DNA of 64,000 nt, taken from contig CAWADK010000001.1 in NCBI GenBank assembly GCA_963780715.1, forward strand, positions 1 through 64,000. The letters run 5' to 3'. Positions 1 through 10,552 of the stretch are shown here, piece after piece. The stretch is from JALORV01 sp963780715. Its GTDB lineage: Bacteria; Pseudomonadota; Gammaproteobacteria; Burkholderiales; Burkholderiaceae_F. Position numbers and translations under genes: made by a program. The notes under the pieces are model-generated. The model saw only the letters and a list, made by a program, of their open reading frames with translations, had not been told where the DNA came from and ran no database searches. Position 1 is the first letter of the stretch. Every line of letters starts with the position of its first letter.

Positions 1-1537
1 ACGTCAGCACGAAGATAAGCAAAATGCCGGTGAGGTTGAGCCAGAGGCCCGCCTTCATCATCTGCGGCATGCGTACGAGTCCGGTGCCGAACACGATGGC
101 ATTGGGCGGCGTGCCCACCGGCATCATGAAGGCACAGCTTGCGGCGACCGTGGCCGGCACCAGCAATACGCCGGCCGGAACGCCAAGCACTGGTGCCAGC
201 GCGGCCAGGATCGGCAGCATCGTGGCGACCTGTGCCGTGTTCGAGGTCAGCTCGGACATGAACACCATGATCGCGATGATCGCCAGCAGGATGGCCCAGA
301 ACGGCCAGCCAGCGAAGCCGACGGCGAGGCTGCCGATGAAGCCGGGTACGCCGTTGACTTCGGTGGCCGAGGCGAGTGCTAGCCCTCCACCGAAGAGCAC
401 CAGCACGCCCCACGGCAGACGGACGGCGGTAGACCAGTCCATCAACGACTCGCCCTTTTCGCGATTCACCGAGATCAGGAAGAGGGTGATCGCAGCGATG
501 ATCGCAACGCCGGCATCGGAGAGTCCGCCCAGCGGGTGGATGCCGCCGATCGCCCAGTCCTTCAGCAGCGGAGCCGTCATCCATAGGACGACGGCCATGC
601 CGAACACCGCGAGCGTGGCGCGTTCGCTGCGACTGAGCGGGCCGAGCTTCGACCACTGTTCGCGTACGTACTCACGGCCGCCCTCGATTTCCTTCATGCG
701 CGTCGGAAAGAGCACGTAGGTGTTCAGCAGCCAGGCCAGCGGCAGGAACGTCAGCATCGCCGGCACGCCGATCAGCATCCAGTCCAGGAACGTGATCTGG
801 ACCCCAGACATCTGTTCGGCGAAGCGCACCAGGATCCCGTTCGGCGGCGAACCGATGATGGTTCCGAGGCCGCCGATTGACGCGGCATAGGCCACCCCGA
901 GCAGTGCCGACAGCGCGAAGTTGCGCATGTCCCGGTCGTCGTCGGGGATGCCGCCGTGCTCGGTGAGGCCCTTGCCGGTCCGGCTCCGCAGCGCGACGTC
1001 GACGACGGACAGTACGATCGGCACCATCATCGCTGCCGTGGCGGTGTTCGAGACCCACATGCTGAGGAACGCGGTGGCGCCCATGGTCCCGGCGACGATC
1101 GCCTTGGGCCGCGTGCCGACCAGCCGCAGCGTGAAGAAGGCGATGCGCCGGTCGAGGCCGCAGCGCGCGATCGCCAGCGCGATCACGAAGCCGCCGAGGA
1201 AGAGGTAAATCACGTCCGCGCCGTAGTTCGCGGTCGTCTTGCCGAGCGGCATGATCCCGGCGAGCGGGAAGAGGGCGATCGGCAGCAAGGATGTGACTTC
1301 GATCTCGACCGCTTCGGTCATCCACCAGGTGGCCATCCACCCCATCGCCGCGAGCGTTGCGCGTCCGGCGTGGCCAAAGACGACGCTGGTTCCGTCCGCC
1401 GCACGGTACTCATGGGGCAGCGTGAAGTACAGCAGCAGCGCGAGCAGCGGCCCCGCGATCAGCCCGATGCGCTTGACGCGCTGCTGCAAGCCGGGCGCAT
1501 TGCCGACACTTCCGACGGCGGTGGTGGACTCGGTCAC
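1..1537 (-). CDS. DASS (SLC13/CitT-type) anion:Na+ symporter, C-terminus cut by window edge
   Basis: Inner-membrane transporter of the divalent anion:Na+ symporter family, probably for di- or tricarboxylates; the substrate cannot be read from sequence. About 512 codons are present and the C-terminus runs off the left edge. Both family signature loops are visible: an SNTAT motif in each half (the first in the context MWVSNTATAAMM) and the paired GSPPN and GTPPN motifs. The GTG start at 1537 lies 3 bases after the pepE stop, so the two genes are probably co-transcribed. The frame is open throughout and many hydrophobic helices are evident. Family assignment is firm. Confidence 0.85.
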   Translation of the reverse strand, partial: MTESTTAVGSVGNAPGLQQRVKRIGLIAGPLLALLLYFTLPHEYRAADGTSVVFGHAGRATLAAMGWMATWWMTEAVEIEVTSLLPIALFPLAGIMPLGKTTANYGADVIYLFLGGFVIALAIARCGLDRRIAFFTLRLVGTRPKAIVAGTMGATAFLSMWVSNTATAAMMVPIVLSVVDVALRSRTGKGLTEHGGIPDDDRDMRNFALSALLGVAYAASIGGLGTIIGSPPNGILVRFAEQMSGVQITFLDWMLIGVPAMLTFLPLAWLLNTYVLFPTRMKEIEGGREYVREQWSKLGPLSRSERATLAVFGMAVVLWMTAPLLKDWAIGGIHPLGGLSDAGVAIIAAITLFLISVNREKGESLMDWSTAVRLPWGVLVLFGGGLALASATEVNGVPGFIGSLAVGFAGWPFWAILLAIIAIMVFMSELTSNTAQVATMLPILAALAPVLGVPAGVLLVPATVAASCAFMMPVGTPPNAIVFGTGLVRMPQMMKAGLWLNLTGILLIFVLT

Positions 1538-1540
1538 GGG

Positions 1541-2251
1541 TCACTCCAACAGGAACGACAGGTCATCCGCCGAGGAGAGTTCGCGCGGCTCCTGCGTTGC
1601 ACGAAACACCCGGCACTGCGCTTCTCCGAGCAGCTTCACGGACGTGCCCTCGACGTGCAGGCCGGTTCCTTCGCGCAGCCCGACGACCCATGAGTCAGGA
1701 TGCAGGACGCCGAACTCGCGGATGCGCTCCTCGCGCGTTTCGCCCTTGAATCCCGGCGGGTTGCCGTGCAGGTAATGCGGGTTGATCTGGAACGGCACCA
1801 GCGCCAGCGCGTCGAAGCCGCCCGGGTCGCAGATCGGCATGTCGTTGGTGGTCATGATCGTCGGGCAGGCGATATTGGACCCGGCGCTCCAGCCGATGTA
1901 GGGCACACCGGCCAGCACGCGATTCCTGATCGCCGGCAGCACCAGGCGATGTGCGCGCAGCTCGCGCAGCAGGTTCCATGTGTTGCCACCGCCAACCACG
2001 ATGGCCTGGGCGTTGCGGATCGCCGCCACCAGGTCGTGCGCCCGGTGCAGCCCGGTGACGGTCGCGCCCAGTTTCGCGAAAACCGGAGTGACCTGCTCGA
2101 CGTAGTCGTAGTGTGTCTTCGTCACGCCGGCGTAGGGCACGAACAGCACTTCATTCACTGTCGCGGGAAGGAAGTCGCGTAGCCAGCCGGCCGCGTGCTC
2201 CAGATAGTCCAAACCCTCCGTCTTGGAGTTGCTGAGCAGCAGCAGCTTCAT
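1541..2251 (-). CDS. pepE: Peptidase E (alpha-aspartyl dipeptidase, family S51)
   Basis: Cytoplasmic serine peptidase that releases N-terminal aspartate from Asp-X dipeptides. The 236-residue product has the usual family length. It shows the S51 nucleophile motif GWSAGSN near residue 120, preceded by the GGGNTW segment near residue 90, and begins MKLLLLSNS as in Salmonella PepE. It is the first gene of a minus-strand pair with the DASS transporter. Aspartate set free here could feed the aspartase (aspA) encoded 2.5 kb away; that link is inference. Confidence 0.9.
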   Translation of the reverse strand: MKLLLLSNSKTEGLDYLEHAAGWLRDFLPATVNEVLFVPYAGVTKTHYDYVEQVTPVFAKLGATVTGLHRAHDLVAAIRNAQAIVVGGGNTWNLLRELRAHRLVLPAIRNRVLAGVPYIGWSAGSNIACPTIMTTNDMPICDPGGFDALALVPFQINPHYLHGNPPGFKGETREERIREFGVLHPDSWVVGLREGTGLHVEGTSVKLLGEAQCRVFRATQEPRELSSADDLSFLLE

Positions 2252-2629
2252 GATTCACCTCGCCCCGATGGAATTCACGGCCACGTCGAGCACGCGCCGT
2301 CGCCGCCTGTAACCGCGGTGCCGACCAACCTTCTGGCATTGTCGGCAGCTGATGGCGTTGCAGCGTGCCTTCGATCAATTCCGTGCGAGTTGTGCCGTCT
2401 CCGCTGGCGCAGCTAAACCTGTGGACGCCGCCAGTGTGCAATGTTCAGTCGCCAGCGTGAACGATTACGGTCACGATCTACAAGAGCCGTCCGCTCCATC
2501 GGGCTCCCTTGCCGCGCGGTGCGTCCCTGTACGGTGGAATTGCATCGTCGCGCAGTCGGAGGACAATGTCTCGCTCGACGTGCCGGTCGGACCGTCGACT
2601 GCCCACTCAGTGACCCGGGGGATCACTCC
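2252..2629. other. Intergenic region between divergent pepE and SYLF gene
   Basis: 378 bases between divergently transcribed genes. It should hold both promoters, but no convincing -35/-10 pair or operator palindrome was identified. Open frames crossing it have no recognisable domain. The only clear signal is the GGGGGA ribosome-binding site just before 2630. Confidence 0.5.
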
Positions 2630-3205
2630 ATGCATTCAATTCTGTTGCATAGTGCATTTCTGCGCACGACGGCTGTGCTCGCCGCTGCCACGGCCCTGTT
2701 TCTCGTCCCGGCTGCGCCGACGATGGCGGCATCGGCCGCCGAAATCAGCCGCGACGCCAATAAGGCGCTGCAGGGCCTCTACGCCAAGGTGCCGGCCGCC
2801 AAGACCATCGGCGCCAAGGCGCAGGCGATCCTGGTGTTCCCGACCATCACCAAGGCCGGCCTCGGAATCGGCGGCCAGTATGGCGACGGCGCGCTGATCA
2901 AGGGCGGCAAGGTGGTGGGCTACTACAACACGTCCGGCATTTCGAGCGGACTGCAGGCCGGCGCACAGCAGTACGGCTACGCGATGTTCTTCATGAACGA
3001 GGCCGCGCTCAAGTCGCTCGACAGCGCCGCCGGCTTCGAAGTCGGCGTCGGTCCCAGCATCGTGGTGCTGGACGAAGGCAAGGCGAAAACGACGACGACC
3101 ACGACGATGAAGGACGATATCTACGCGTTCATCTTCAGCCAGAAAGGCCTGATGGCCGGTCTCGGCCTGCAGGGCAACAAGATCACGAAGATCAATCCGA
3201 AGTAG
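2630..3205 (+). CDS. Secreted SYLF-domain (YSC84/DUF500) protein
   Basis: 191-residue protein with an N-terminal signal peptide (hydrophobic stretch from about residue 12 to 34, ending in an Ala-rich cleavage region) followed by a SYLF domain. Family features include the segment ILVFPTITKAGLGIGG and the glycine-rich GYYNTSG region. SYLF domains bind lipids in eukaryotes; bacterial members are periplasmic or exported proteins of unclear role. The frame extends upstream to 2441, but the ATG at 2630 is chosen because GGGGGA lies 8 bases before it and the signal peptide begins there. Function beyond the domain is unknown. Confidence 0.8.
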   Translation: MHSILLHSAFLRTTAVLAAATALFLVPAAPTMAASAAEISRDANKALQGLYAKVPAAKTIGAKAQAILVFPTITKAGLGIGGQYGDGALIKGGKVVGYYNTSGISSGLQAGAQQYGYAMFFMNEAALKSLDSAAGFEVGVGPSIVVLDEGKAKTTTTTTMKDDIYAFIFSQKGLMAGLGLQGNKITKINPK

Positions 3206-3298
3206 CTGTTGGGCGTTCGGGATGGCGGAAGATCGCCCCGACGACGGCCGCATACGGCGCATCGTTCCGCGCAAGCACGCGACAACGGTCTGCGGCGA

Positions 3299-3324
3299 AA
3301 GGGCGGCACGCCTTCGCCGCCCTT
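3299..3324 (-). terminator. Hairpin downstream of dcuB
   Basis: Perfect 9-bp inverted repeat AAGGGCGGC / GCCGCCCTT with an 8-base loop, between the convergent SYLF and dcuB genes. On the minus strand it is followed by a short T run, so it probably terminates the frd-aspA-dcuB transcript and may act on both strands. Confidence 0.55.
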
Positions 3325-3337
3325 GCCGCCGGTTTCA

Positions 3338-4663
3338 TCAGAACATCACCTTCGCCAGCAACAGGCCCGTGGTCACGGCGACAGCGGTCGCGACGATGCC
3401 GGGGATCATGAACGAGTGGTTCAGCACGTACTTGCCGATCTTCGTCGTACCTGAAAGGTCGAAGTTGATCGCCGCGATCAGCGAGCCGTAGGTCGGGATG
3501 AAAAAGTAGCCGTTGACCGACGGGAACATCGCAATCAGGAATTGCGGCGGAATGCCCAAGGCCATGCCGAGCGGCATCAGTGCACGGGTCGTCGCCGCCT
3601 GGCTGTACAGCAGCACCGAGGCGAAGAAGAGGCCGAACGCGAAGGTCCACGGCGCCGCCTTGGCCCATTCGCCGATGGCGGGAACGATCACGTCCTTGTT
3701 CGCCGCGATGAAGCTGTCGCCCAGCCAGGCCAGGCCGAAGATGCCGATCACCGCAACGACGCCAGCGCGCAAGGTGGCTGTCTTCGGAATCTCGTCGACG
3801 TCGACCTTGGTGAAGAGCAGCATGATGGCGGCCACCGACATCATCACGATCTCGATGACGATCGGCATGCCCAGCGCCGCCTTGGCTCCCGGCAGCGTGC
3901 GCAGGCCGGGGAAGAAGCCGAACAGCACGACGAGCGCCACACCCGCGAGGAACAGGAAGGCGGAAAGCTTGGCTGAGGCCTTGAGCGGCGGGCGATCGGC
4001 GGCCGACTTCGGGGCCGGAATCTTGCCTGCCTTCAGGCGCGCCTGGTACTCCGGATCGTCCTTGAGGTCCTTGCCGATGAACATCGAAACGATCGCGGCG
4101 GCGATCACGCCGGTCAACGTGGCCGGTACGCACACCATCAGGATTTCGGGCAGGCCCCAGTCGGTGAAGCCCTTCTCGGAGAAAAGCCCGATCATCGCGG
4201 CGGTCGCGGCAGCCACGGGGCTCGCGGTGATTGCCTGTTGCGAAGCGATCGTCGCCACGGCCATCGGCCGCTCGGGCCGCACGCCGCTCTGGTGCGCGGT
4301 CTCGTAGATGACCGGCAGTAGCGGGTAGACGATGTGGCCGGTTCCGGCGACGAACGTGAAGCTCCAGGTCGTCAAGGGAGCCACGATCGTCACGTACTTC
4401 GGATTGGCGCGGATGATGCGCTCGGCAATGCGCACGAGAAAGTCGATGCCCCCCGCGGCATCCATCACGCTGGCAGCCATGATGACCGCCAGGATGATCA
4501 GCATCACGTCGATCGGTGGCGAGGTCGGAGCAACACCGAACGCAACCACCAGCACGAGAAGGCCGACTGCGCCCCACAGGCCGAGGCCGACTCCGCTGAA
4601 GCGCGAGCCCATCCAGATCGCGGCCAGCACGACCACGAACTGCAGAACAATTGTGAGTGTCAT
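3338..4663 (-). CDS. dcuB: Anaerobic C4-dicarboxylate transporter, Dcu family (DcuB-like)
   Basis: 441-residue inner-membrane carrier with about ten to twelve hydrophobic segments. Dcu carriers exchange fumarate, malate or aspartate for succinate during fumarate respiration. Conserved Dcu segments are present: FAGTGHIVYPLLPVI near residue 105, ITASPVAAA near 150, AWLGDSF and LLYSQAATTRALMP in the second half, and SGTTKIGKY near the C-terminus. The GTGH and NHSFMIPG wording is closer to DcuB than DcuA as I recall those sequences, so the letter is tentative. It is the last gene of frdCAB-aspA-dcuB, 37 bases after aspA, with GGGAGGG as ribosome-binding site. Confidence 0.85.
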   Translation of the reverse strand: MTLTIVLQFVVVLAAIWMGSRFSGVGLGLWGAVGLLVLVVAFGVAPTSPPIDVMLIILAVIMAASVMDAAGGIDFLVRIAERIIRANPKYVTIVAPLTTWSFTFVAGTGHIVYPLLPVIYETAHQSGVRPERPMAVATIASQQAITASPVAAATAAMIGLFSEKGFTDWGLPEILMVCVPATLTGVIAAAIVSMFIGKDLKDDPEYQARLKAGKIPAPKSAADRPPLKASAKLSAFLFLAGVALVVLFGFFPGLRTLPGAKAALGMPIVIEIVMMSVAAIMLLFTKVDVDEIPKTATLRAGVVAVIGIFGLAWLGDSFIAANKDVIVPAIGEWAKAAPWTFAFGLFFASVLLYSQAATTRALMPLGMALGIPPQFLIAMFPSVNGYFFIPTYGSLIAAINFDLSGTTKIGKYVLNHSFMIPGIVATAVAVTTGLLLAKVMF

Positions 4664-4700
4664 GGTTTCCCTCCCTGAGGGAGACGGCTGCTTGCGGCCG

Positions 4701-6101
<1,401 letters not shown>

Positions 6102-6142
6102 TGCGACTCCTCTGAAGAAATCGCAGGCCCGGTGGCCGTCGC

Positions 6143-6937
6143 CTACTTAAAGCCTTCGGCGACCATCTTCCTGCGAATGAAAGCGATCTGCGTCTGCAGT
6201 GGCAGGTCCTTCGGGCAGACGTCGTGACATCCGAGCAGCGACATGCAGCCGAAGACACCGCTGTCGTCCCCAATGACCTCGTAGTAGTCGTCGTCGGTAC
6301 GCACGTCGCGCGGGTCGAGGCGGAAGCGTGCAATCTTATTGATGCCGACTGCGCCGACGAAGTCCTCGCGCATGCGCGCGGTGCCGCAGGCCGAGACGCA
6401 GCAGCCGCACTCGATGCAGCGGTCGAGCTCGAAAATCTGCTCGGCGAGGTCCGGATCCATCCGTTCCTCCAGGCGCGTCAGATCCACCTCCTGCTGCTTG
6501 GTGTGGCACCACGCCTCGAGCCGTTCGCTCATTGCGCGCATCCACTTGCCTGTGTTGACCGACAGGTCGCCGATCAGCTCGAACACCGGCAGCGGCGCCA
6601 GCGTGATCTCGGGCCCGACGTCCTGCGCCAGCGTGCGGCAGGCGAGCCCAGGGCGGCCGTTGATCACCATCGCGCAGCTGCCGCAGATGCCGGCGCGGCA
6701 GACGAAATCGAACTGCAGGGACGGGTCGAGCTTCTCCCGGATCTCGTTGAGCGCGATGAAGAGCGTCATGCCCATCGTCTGCTCGAGCTCATAGGTCTGC
6801 AGGTGCGGCACGCTGGCTGGGTCGGCCGGGTTGAAGCGCATGATGTGGAACTTCAGCATCTGGCCCGTGCCGAGCTTGCCGCCGTTTCCGCCATTGCCGG
6901 AACGCGGCACGACATTGATCTTCTGTACTTGCGTCAT
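6143..6937 (-). CDS. frdB: Fumarate reductase / succinate dehydrogenase iron-sulfur subunit
   Basis: 264-residue electron-transfer subunit of a quinol:fumarate reductase. The [2Fe-2S] ligands are Cys80, Cys85, Cys88 and Cys100. The C-terminal ferredoxin-like domain carries CIECGCCVSAC (Cys174-184) and a second group at Cys231, Cys237 and Cys241, the layout for [4Fe-4S] and [3Fe-4S] clusters. The frame is open upstream to 7249, but the ATG at 6937 overlaps the frdA stop as ATGA, which fixes the start by translational coupling. Middle gene of frdCAB. Confidence 0.93.
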   Translation of the reverse strand: MTQVQKINVVPRSGNGGNGGKLGTGQMLKFHIMRFNPADPASVPHLQTYELEQTMGMTLFIALNEIREKLDPSLQFDFVCRAGICGSCAMVINGRPGLACRTLAQDVGPEITLAPLPVFELIGDLSVNTGKWMRAMSERLEAWCHTKQQEVDLTRLEERMDPDLAEQIFELDRCIECGCCVSACGTARMREDFVGAVGINKIARFRLDPRDVRTDDDYYEVIGDDSGVFGCMSLLGCHDVCPKDLPLQTQIAFIRRKMVAEGFK

Positions 6938-8934
6938 GCGACCCTCCGCGGCGTAGCCTGGTCCATCGGCTCGTCGATCCTCTCGTTCTTGCCGCGCAGC
7001 CGCTGTGGCAGCAGGTGTTCGTACGCGAGCAGCGCCTTTTGCCGTTCGAAGCGGTCCGTGACGCGCTCCTTGGTGGCATCGACTTCGGCCTGGCGCCCCG
7101 GCGTGTCCGGGTGATCCACGTAGTCCTTGGCTCCGTATCCGCGCCAGCCTGGCGGTAGCTCCATGCGCTTGATGTCCAGCGCCTCGTAGGTGAGGGTGGG
7201 CAGCGTGTCCGAATCGTTCTTCCAGGTCGCCAGCGTCCGCTTTAACCACTCGGCGTCGTTGCGGCGTGGGAAGTCTTCGCGGTAATGCGCGCCGCGGCTT
7301 TCGGTGCGAACCAGCGCTCCGTAGGCGACCGTCAGCGCGAGTTTCAACATCATCTTCGTGCGGTAGGCGGTCACCAGTTCCGGGTTGGGCCCGGGCGCGT
7401 TCGACCGCAGGCCGATGTTCCGGCTGCGGACCAAGAGCTTCTGCAGTTCGTCGACGGCCTGCTCGAGGTCGGAGCCCTTGCGGAAGATCCCCACCTTGGC
7501 CGTCATGATTTCCTGCATGCGGGCCTTGATCGCGCTCGGGTCTTCGCTGCCGCCGCCCAGCAGGATGCCGTTCAGCTTCGTCTGTTCGCGCTGCACGAAC
7601 TCCTTGATGACGCCGGTCGGGATGCGAATGTCGTTCTCGGACTTGTCGCAGAAGTCGGCAATGAACTCGCCGACGATCATGCCGGCCACCACCGTCTCGG
7701 CGACCGAGTTGCCGCCGAGCCGGTTGAAGCCGTGCATGTCCCAGCAGGCGGCTTCGCCCGCGGAGAACAGTCCCTTGAGCGTGCGGCTTTCGCCCGTGTG
7801 GTTCGTGCGGACCCCGCCCATCGTGTAGTGCTGGGCCGGCCGCACCGGAATCATGTCCTTCGTCGGGTCGACGCCGAGGAAGTACTTGCAGATGTCGAAT
7901 ACCTCGCGCAGGTTATGCCGGATGTGGTGCTCGCCCAGCAGCGTGATGTCGAGCCAGATGTGGTCGCCGAAGCGCGACTTCACGCCTTTGCCCTTGCCGA
8001 TGTGCTCCTCCATGCGGCGCGAAACGACGTCGCGCGAGGCGAGTTCCTTCTTCTCCGGCTCGTAGTCCGGCATGAAGCGGTGGCCGTCGACGTCTTTCAG
8101 CAGGCCGCCGTCGCCACGGCAGCCTTCGGTGACCAGGATGCCGGCGGGGAAGATGCCGGTCGGGTGGAACTGCACCGCCTCCATGTTGCCGAGCGCGGCC
8201 ACGCCGGTCTCCAGCGCGATCGCGTGGCCGATGCCCTCGCAGATCACGGCGTTGGTGGTGACGCGATACAGCCGCCCCGCGCCGCCGGTGGAGATCGCGG
8301 TGGCCTTGGCTACGTAGGCGGTCAACTCGCCGGTGATCAGGTCGCGCACGACCGCGCCATAGCAGCGTCCGGCCTCATGGATCAGCGCCAGCGCTTCGGT
8401 ACGTTCACGCACCGGGATCGAGGCGGCAATCGCCTGGTCGCTGACCGCCTGCAGCATTGCGTGGCCGGTGGCGTCTGCCACGTAGCAGGTGCGCCACTTC
8501 TTGGTGCCGCCGAAGTCGCGCTGCGCGACCAGCCCATGCGCTTCATCGCGCTCGGTGATCGTCACCTTCTGGCTGTTGATGACGACCTGGCGGTCGCCCT
8601 TGCGCACGCGGCTCCACGGCACGCCCCACGCTGCCAGTTCGCGCACGGCCTTGGGCGCCGTGTTGACGAACATGCGCACGACGTCCTGGTCGGCGCCCCA
8701 GTCCGAGCCGCGCACGGTGTCTTCGAAGTGCACGTCCTCGTTGTCGCCCTGACCCTTGATGACGTTGCCGAGGCTCGCCTGCATGCCGCCCTGGGCGGCC
8801 TTGCTGTGAGATCGCTTGACGGGCACCAGCGACAGGATGATGGCGTCGTGGCCGCGACGCTTGGCGGAGATGGCCATGCGCAGGCCGGCGAGGCCGCCGC
8901 CAATGACCAGTACATCGGTGTAGACGACCTTCAT
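6934..8934 (-). CDS. frdA: Fumarate reductase / succinate dehydrogenase flavoprotein subunit
   Basis: 666-residue catalytic subunit that interconverts fumarate and succinate. The FAD Rossmann motif GGGLAG is at residues 12-17 and the histidine expected to carry covalent FAD is His43 in RSHSKAAQGG. Active-site segments EAVQFHPTG, EGCRGDGG and HYTMGGVRTN are all present. The ATG at 8934 overlaps the frdC stop (ATGA), and its own stop overlaps frdB in the same way. The di-heme FrdC partner and the aspA-dcuB context favour work as a fumarate reductase, although the enzyme class is reversible. Confidence 0.93.
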   Translation of the reverse strand: MKVVYTDVLVIGGGLAGLRMAISAKRRGHDAIILSLVPVKRSHSKAAQGGMQASLGNVIKGQGDNEDVHFEDTVRGSDWGADQDVVRMFVNTAPKAVRELAAWGVPWSRVRKGDRQVVINSQKVTITERDEAHGLVAQRDFGGTKKWRTCYVADATGHAMLQAVSDQAIAASIPVRERTEALALIHEAGRCYGAVVRDLITGELTAYVAKATAISTGGAGRLYRVTTNAVICEGIGHAIALETGVAALGNMEAVQFHPTGIFPAGILVTEGCRGDGGLLKDVDGHRFMPDYEPEKKELASRDVVSRRMEEHIGKGKGVKSRFGDHIWLDITLLGEHHIRHNLREVFDICKYFLGVDPTKDMIPVRPAQHYTMGGVRTNHTGESRTLKGLFSAGEAACWDMHGFNRLGGNSVAETVVAGMIVGEFIADFCDKSENDIRIPTGVIKEFVQREQTKLNGILLGGGSEDPSAIKARMQEIMTAKVGIFRKGSDLEQAVDELQKLLVRSRNIGLRSNAPGPNPELVTAYRTKMMLKLALTVAYGALVRTESRGAHYREDFPRRNDAEWLKRTLATWKNDSDTLPTLTYEALDIKRMELPPGWRGYGAKDYVDHPDTPGRQAEVDATKERVTDRFERQKALLAYEHLLPQRLRGKNERIDEPMDQATPRRVA

Positions 8935-9749
8935 CGCGATTCTCCCTTCAGCCACGAAGGCCACCAGGCCGGAGGCGCTGACTGTGGCGGGGTCTGCAGC
9001 CAGGCCGGCACGTAGCGCTGGCCCGGGTTGAAGCGGTGGTCGTAGCCGATCTTCATATAGGCGGCGAGTGTCGTCAGCCCCAGCACGATGAAGAACACCG
9101 ACAGCGCCCACTTGAGCTTCTTGAGGTTCTTGCGTGTGGCGTTGTCATCCTTGCCGGCGAACCAGCCCCATTTCACGGCCAGCCGGTACAGGCCGATGCC
9201 GCCGTGCAGTTCGACGGCGAACAGCAGCACCAGATAGAGCGGCCACCAGCGCCCGCTCCAGACGCGGTCGGCCGACTCGAACGGACCGATCAGCCCGGGG
9301 TGCATCAGCATCTGATAGAGGTGCACCGAGGCCAGGAAGAACATTGCGAAGCCGGTCACGACCTGCCACCACCACAAAGTCGTGTCCTCGTGATGCATCA
9401 TCGCCATGTGGTCGCGGTATTCGCGGTATTGCCGGTAGTTGATCGGGAATTTGCGCACGGCGAGCGCCGCATGCAGGATGAACAGCGTGAAAACCACCGC
9501 GACCACCCCGGAGACGATGATCGGGTAGGCGGTACCGAAGAAGAAGTAGCCCTCGAACATCTTCGTGATGGTCCACATCGCGTCGTAGCCAAGCAGGATC
9601 GACGACACGAAGAACATGTGGCCCCACATGAACAGGCCCAGCGCCAGGCCGCTGGCGCTCTGGGCGAAGTCGAGGCGGGCCGGCCAGCGGCTCTTGCGGC
9701 GCGAACGTGACGATTCCGAGCCGCTGAGGGCTGCAGTCGTGGCACTCAT
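8931..9749 (-). CDS. frdC: Di-heme cytochrome b subunit of quinol:fumarate reductase
   Basis: 272-residue membrane anchor with five hydrophobic helices that oxidises menaquinol and passes electrons to FrdB. Counting from the ATG at 9749, histidines fall at 44, 93, 143 and 182, the positions reported for the four heme ligands of Wolinella succinogenes FrdC. Glutamates fall at 66 and 180, the positions of its quinol-site and E-pathway glutamates. This marks a B-type, di-heme enzyme. GGGAG precedes the chosen start; an in-frame ATG two codons upstream is an alternative. First gene of the operon. Confidence 0.9.
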   Translation of the reverse strand: MSATTAALSGSESSRSRRKSRWPARLDFAQSASGLALGLFMWGHMFFVSSILLGYDAMWTITKMFEGYFFFGTAYPIIVSGVVAVVFTLFILHAALAVRKFPINYRQYREYRDHMAMMHHEDTTLWWWQVVTGFAMFFLASVHLYQMLMHPGLIGPFESADRVWSGRWWPLYLVLLFAVELHGGIGLYRLAVKWGWFAGKDDNATRKNLKKLKWALSVFFIVLGLTTLAAYMKIGYDHRFNPGQRYVPAWLQTPPQSAPPAWWPSWLKGESR

Positions 9750-9825
9750 GAGCATCTCCCGCCGTGGTGGCGCGCGCCGGGCGCGCCGGATGGCAGCCAT
9801 TGTTCTCGCGCATGGCCCGCCGGCA

Positions 9826-9839
9826 TTGACACGCGTCAA
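9826..9839. promoter_or_regulatory. FNR-box-like palindrome, frd side
   Basis: TTGACacgcGTCAA, a perfect palindrome matching the FNR/ANR consensus TTGAT-N4-ATCAA except for symmetric C/G at the inner position. It lies 77 bases upstream of frdC. A site centred at -41.5 would put the frd start of transcription near 9791. Confidence 0.5.
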
Positions 9840-9880
9840 CCGTCGGAAGCCACATGACGCAATGCGTGATCACGATGCGA

Positions 9881-9894
9881 TTGATCGCGGTCAA
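9881..9894. promoter_or_regulatory. FNR-box-like palindrome, por side
   Basis: TTGATcgcgGTCAA matches the FNR/ANR consensus with one mismatch. It lies 86 bases upstream of porG, placed to activate the plus-strand operon, with a predicted transcript start near 9929. Confidence 0.5.
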
Positions 9895-9979
9895 CGTGGC
9901 AATGCCCGCCGCTGCCACGATGCGCGTCAATCGATCGCCGCACTCCGCGACGGCGACATCCGGGGGACCCGAGGGAGAC

Positions 9980-10552
9980 ATGCTGCAAGTGCGCATCCAT
10001 GGCCGCGGCGGCCAAGGCGTCGTCTCTGGCGCCGAGGTGCTGGCGGTCGCGGCCTTCCTCGAGGGGCGCCACGCGCAGGCTTTCCCGAGCTTTGGTTCGG
10101 AGCGCATGGGCGCGCCCGTCATGGCCTTCTGCCGGATCGACGACCGGCCGATCCGCCTCCGTGAACCCGTGATGGAGCCGGACGCGCTGATCGTTCAGGA
10201 CTCCACGCTGCTGCACCAGGTGGACCTTTTCACCGGCCTGCGCCCCAACGGCGTCGTTCTGATCAACTCGACCCGTCCGGCCGGCCAGCTCGGCCTCGAA
10301 GGGCTTCTGGAGCGGCAGGCCGGTGTCCGGCTGTACGCGCTGCCGGCGACCGACATCGCCGTCCGCCATGTGGGTCGTCCGGTCCCGAACGTGCCGCTGC
10401 TCGCGGCTTTCGCGGCGCTCACCCGGCTCATCGGGATCGACTCGGTCATCGCAGCGATCCGTGACAAGTTCCCGCAGCGCATCGCCGACATGAACGTCGC
10501 CGCGGCGCGCGAAGCCTATGCGCTGGCCGCGGGTGAGGCCGTCCATGCTTAA
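9980..10552 (+). CDS. porG: 2-oxoacid:acceptor oxidoreductase, gamma subunit (PorG-like)
   Basis: 190-residue gamma domain of a thiamine-diphosphate, CoA-dependent 2-oxoacid oxidoreductase (pyruvate:ferredoxin type). It opens with the family motif RIHGRGGQGVVSGAEVLA, followed by SFGSERMGAPV. The ATG at 9980 is preceded by GAGGGAG. First gene of a four-gene unit with alpha, beta and GltD-like subunits; its stop overlaps the alpha start by 8 bases. Pyruvate is the likeliest substrate given the malic enzyme next door, but 2-oxoglutarate or an aryl-2-oxoacid cannot be excluded from sequence. Confidence 0.83.
   Translation: MLQVRIHGRGGQGVVSGAEVLAVAAFLEGRHAQAFPSFGSERMGAPVMAFCRIDDRPIRLREPVMEPDALIVQDSTLLHQVDLFTGLRPNGVVLINSTRPAGQLGLEGLLERQAGVRLYALPATDIAVRHVGRPVPNVPLLAAFAALTRLIGIDSVIAAIRDKFPQRIADMNVAAAREAYALAAGEAVHA

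Noticed and set aside
2252..2629. Possible extra coding region upstream of the SYLF gene
   Set aside because: Open frames here are Arg/Ser/Cys-rich, start without ribosome-binding sites and carry no domain.
6938..7249. N-terminal extension of frdB to 7249
   Set aside because: It lies entirely inside frdA and reads as Arg/Ala/Gly-rich shadow sequence; the ATGA overlap at 6934-6937 fixes the start.
9865..9874. Small palindrome CGTGATCACG in the frd-por intergenic region
   Set aside because: Short and without spacing typical of a known operator; likely chance next to the clearer FNR-like boxes.
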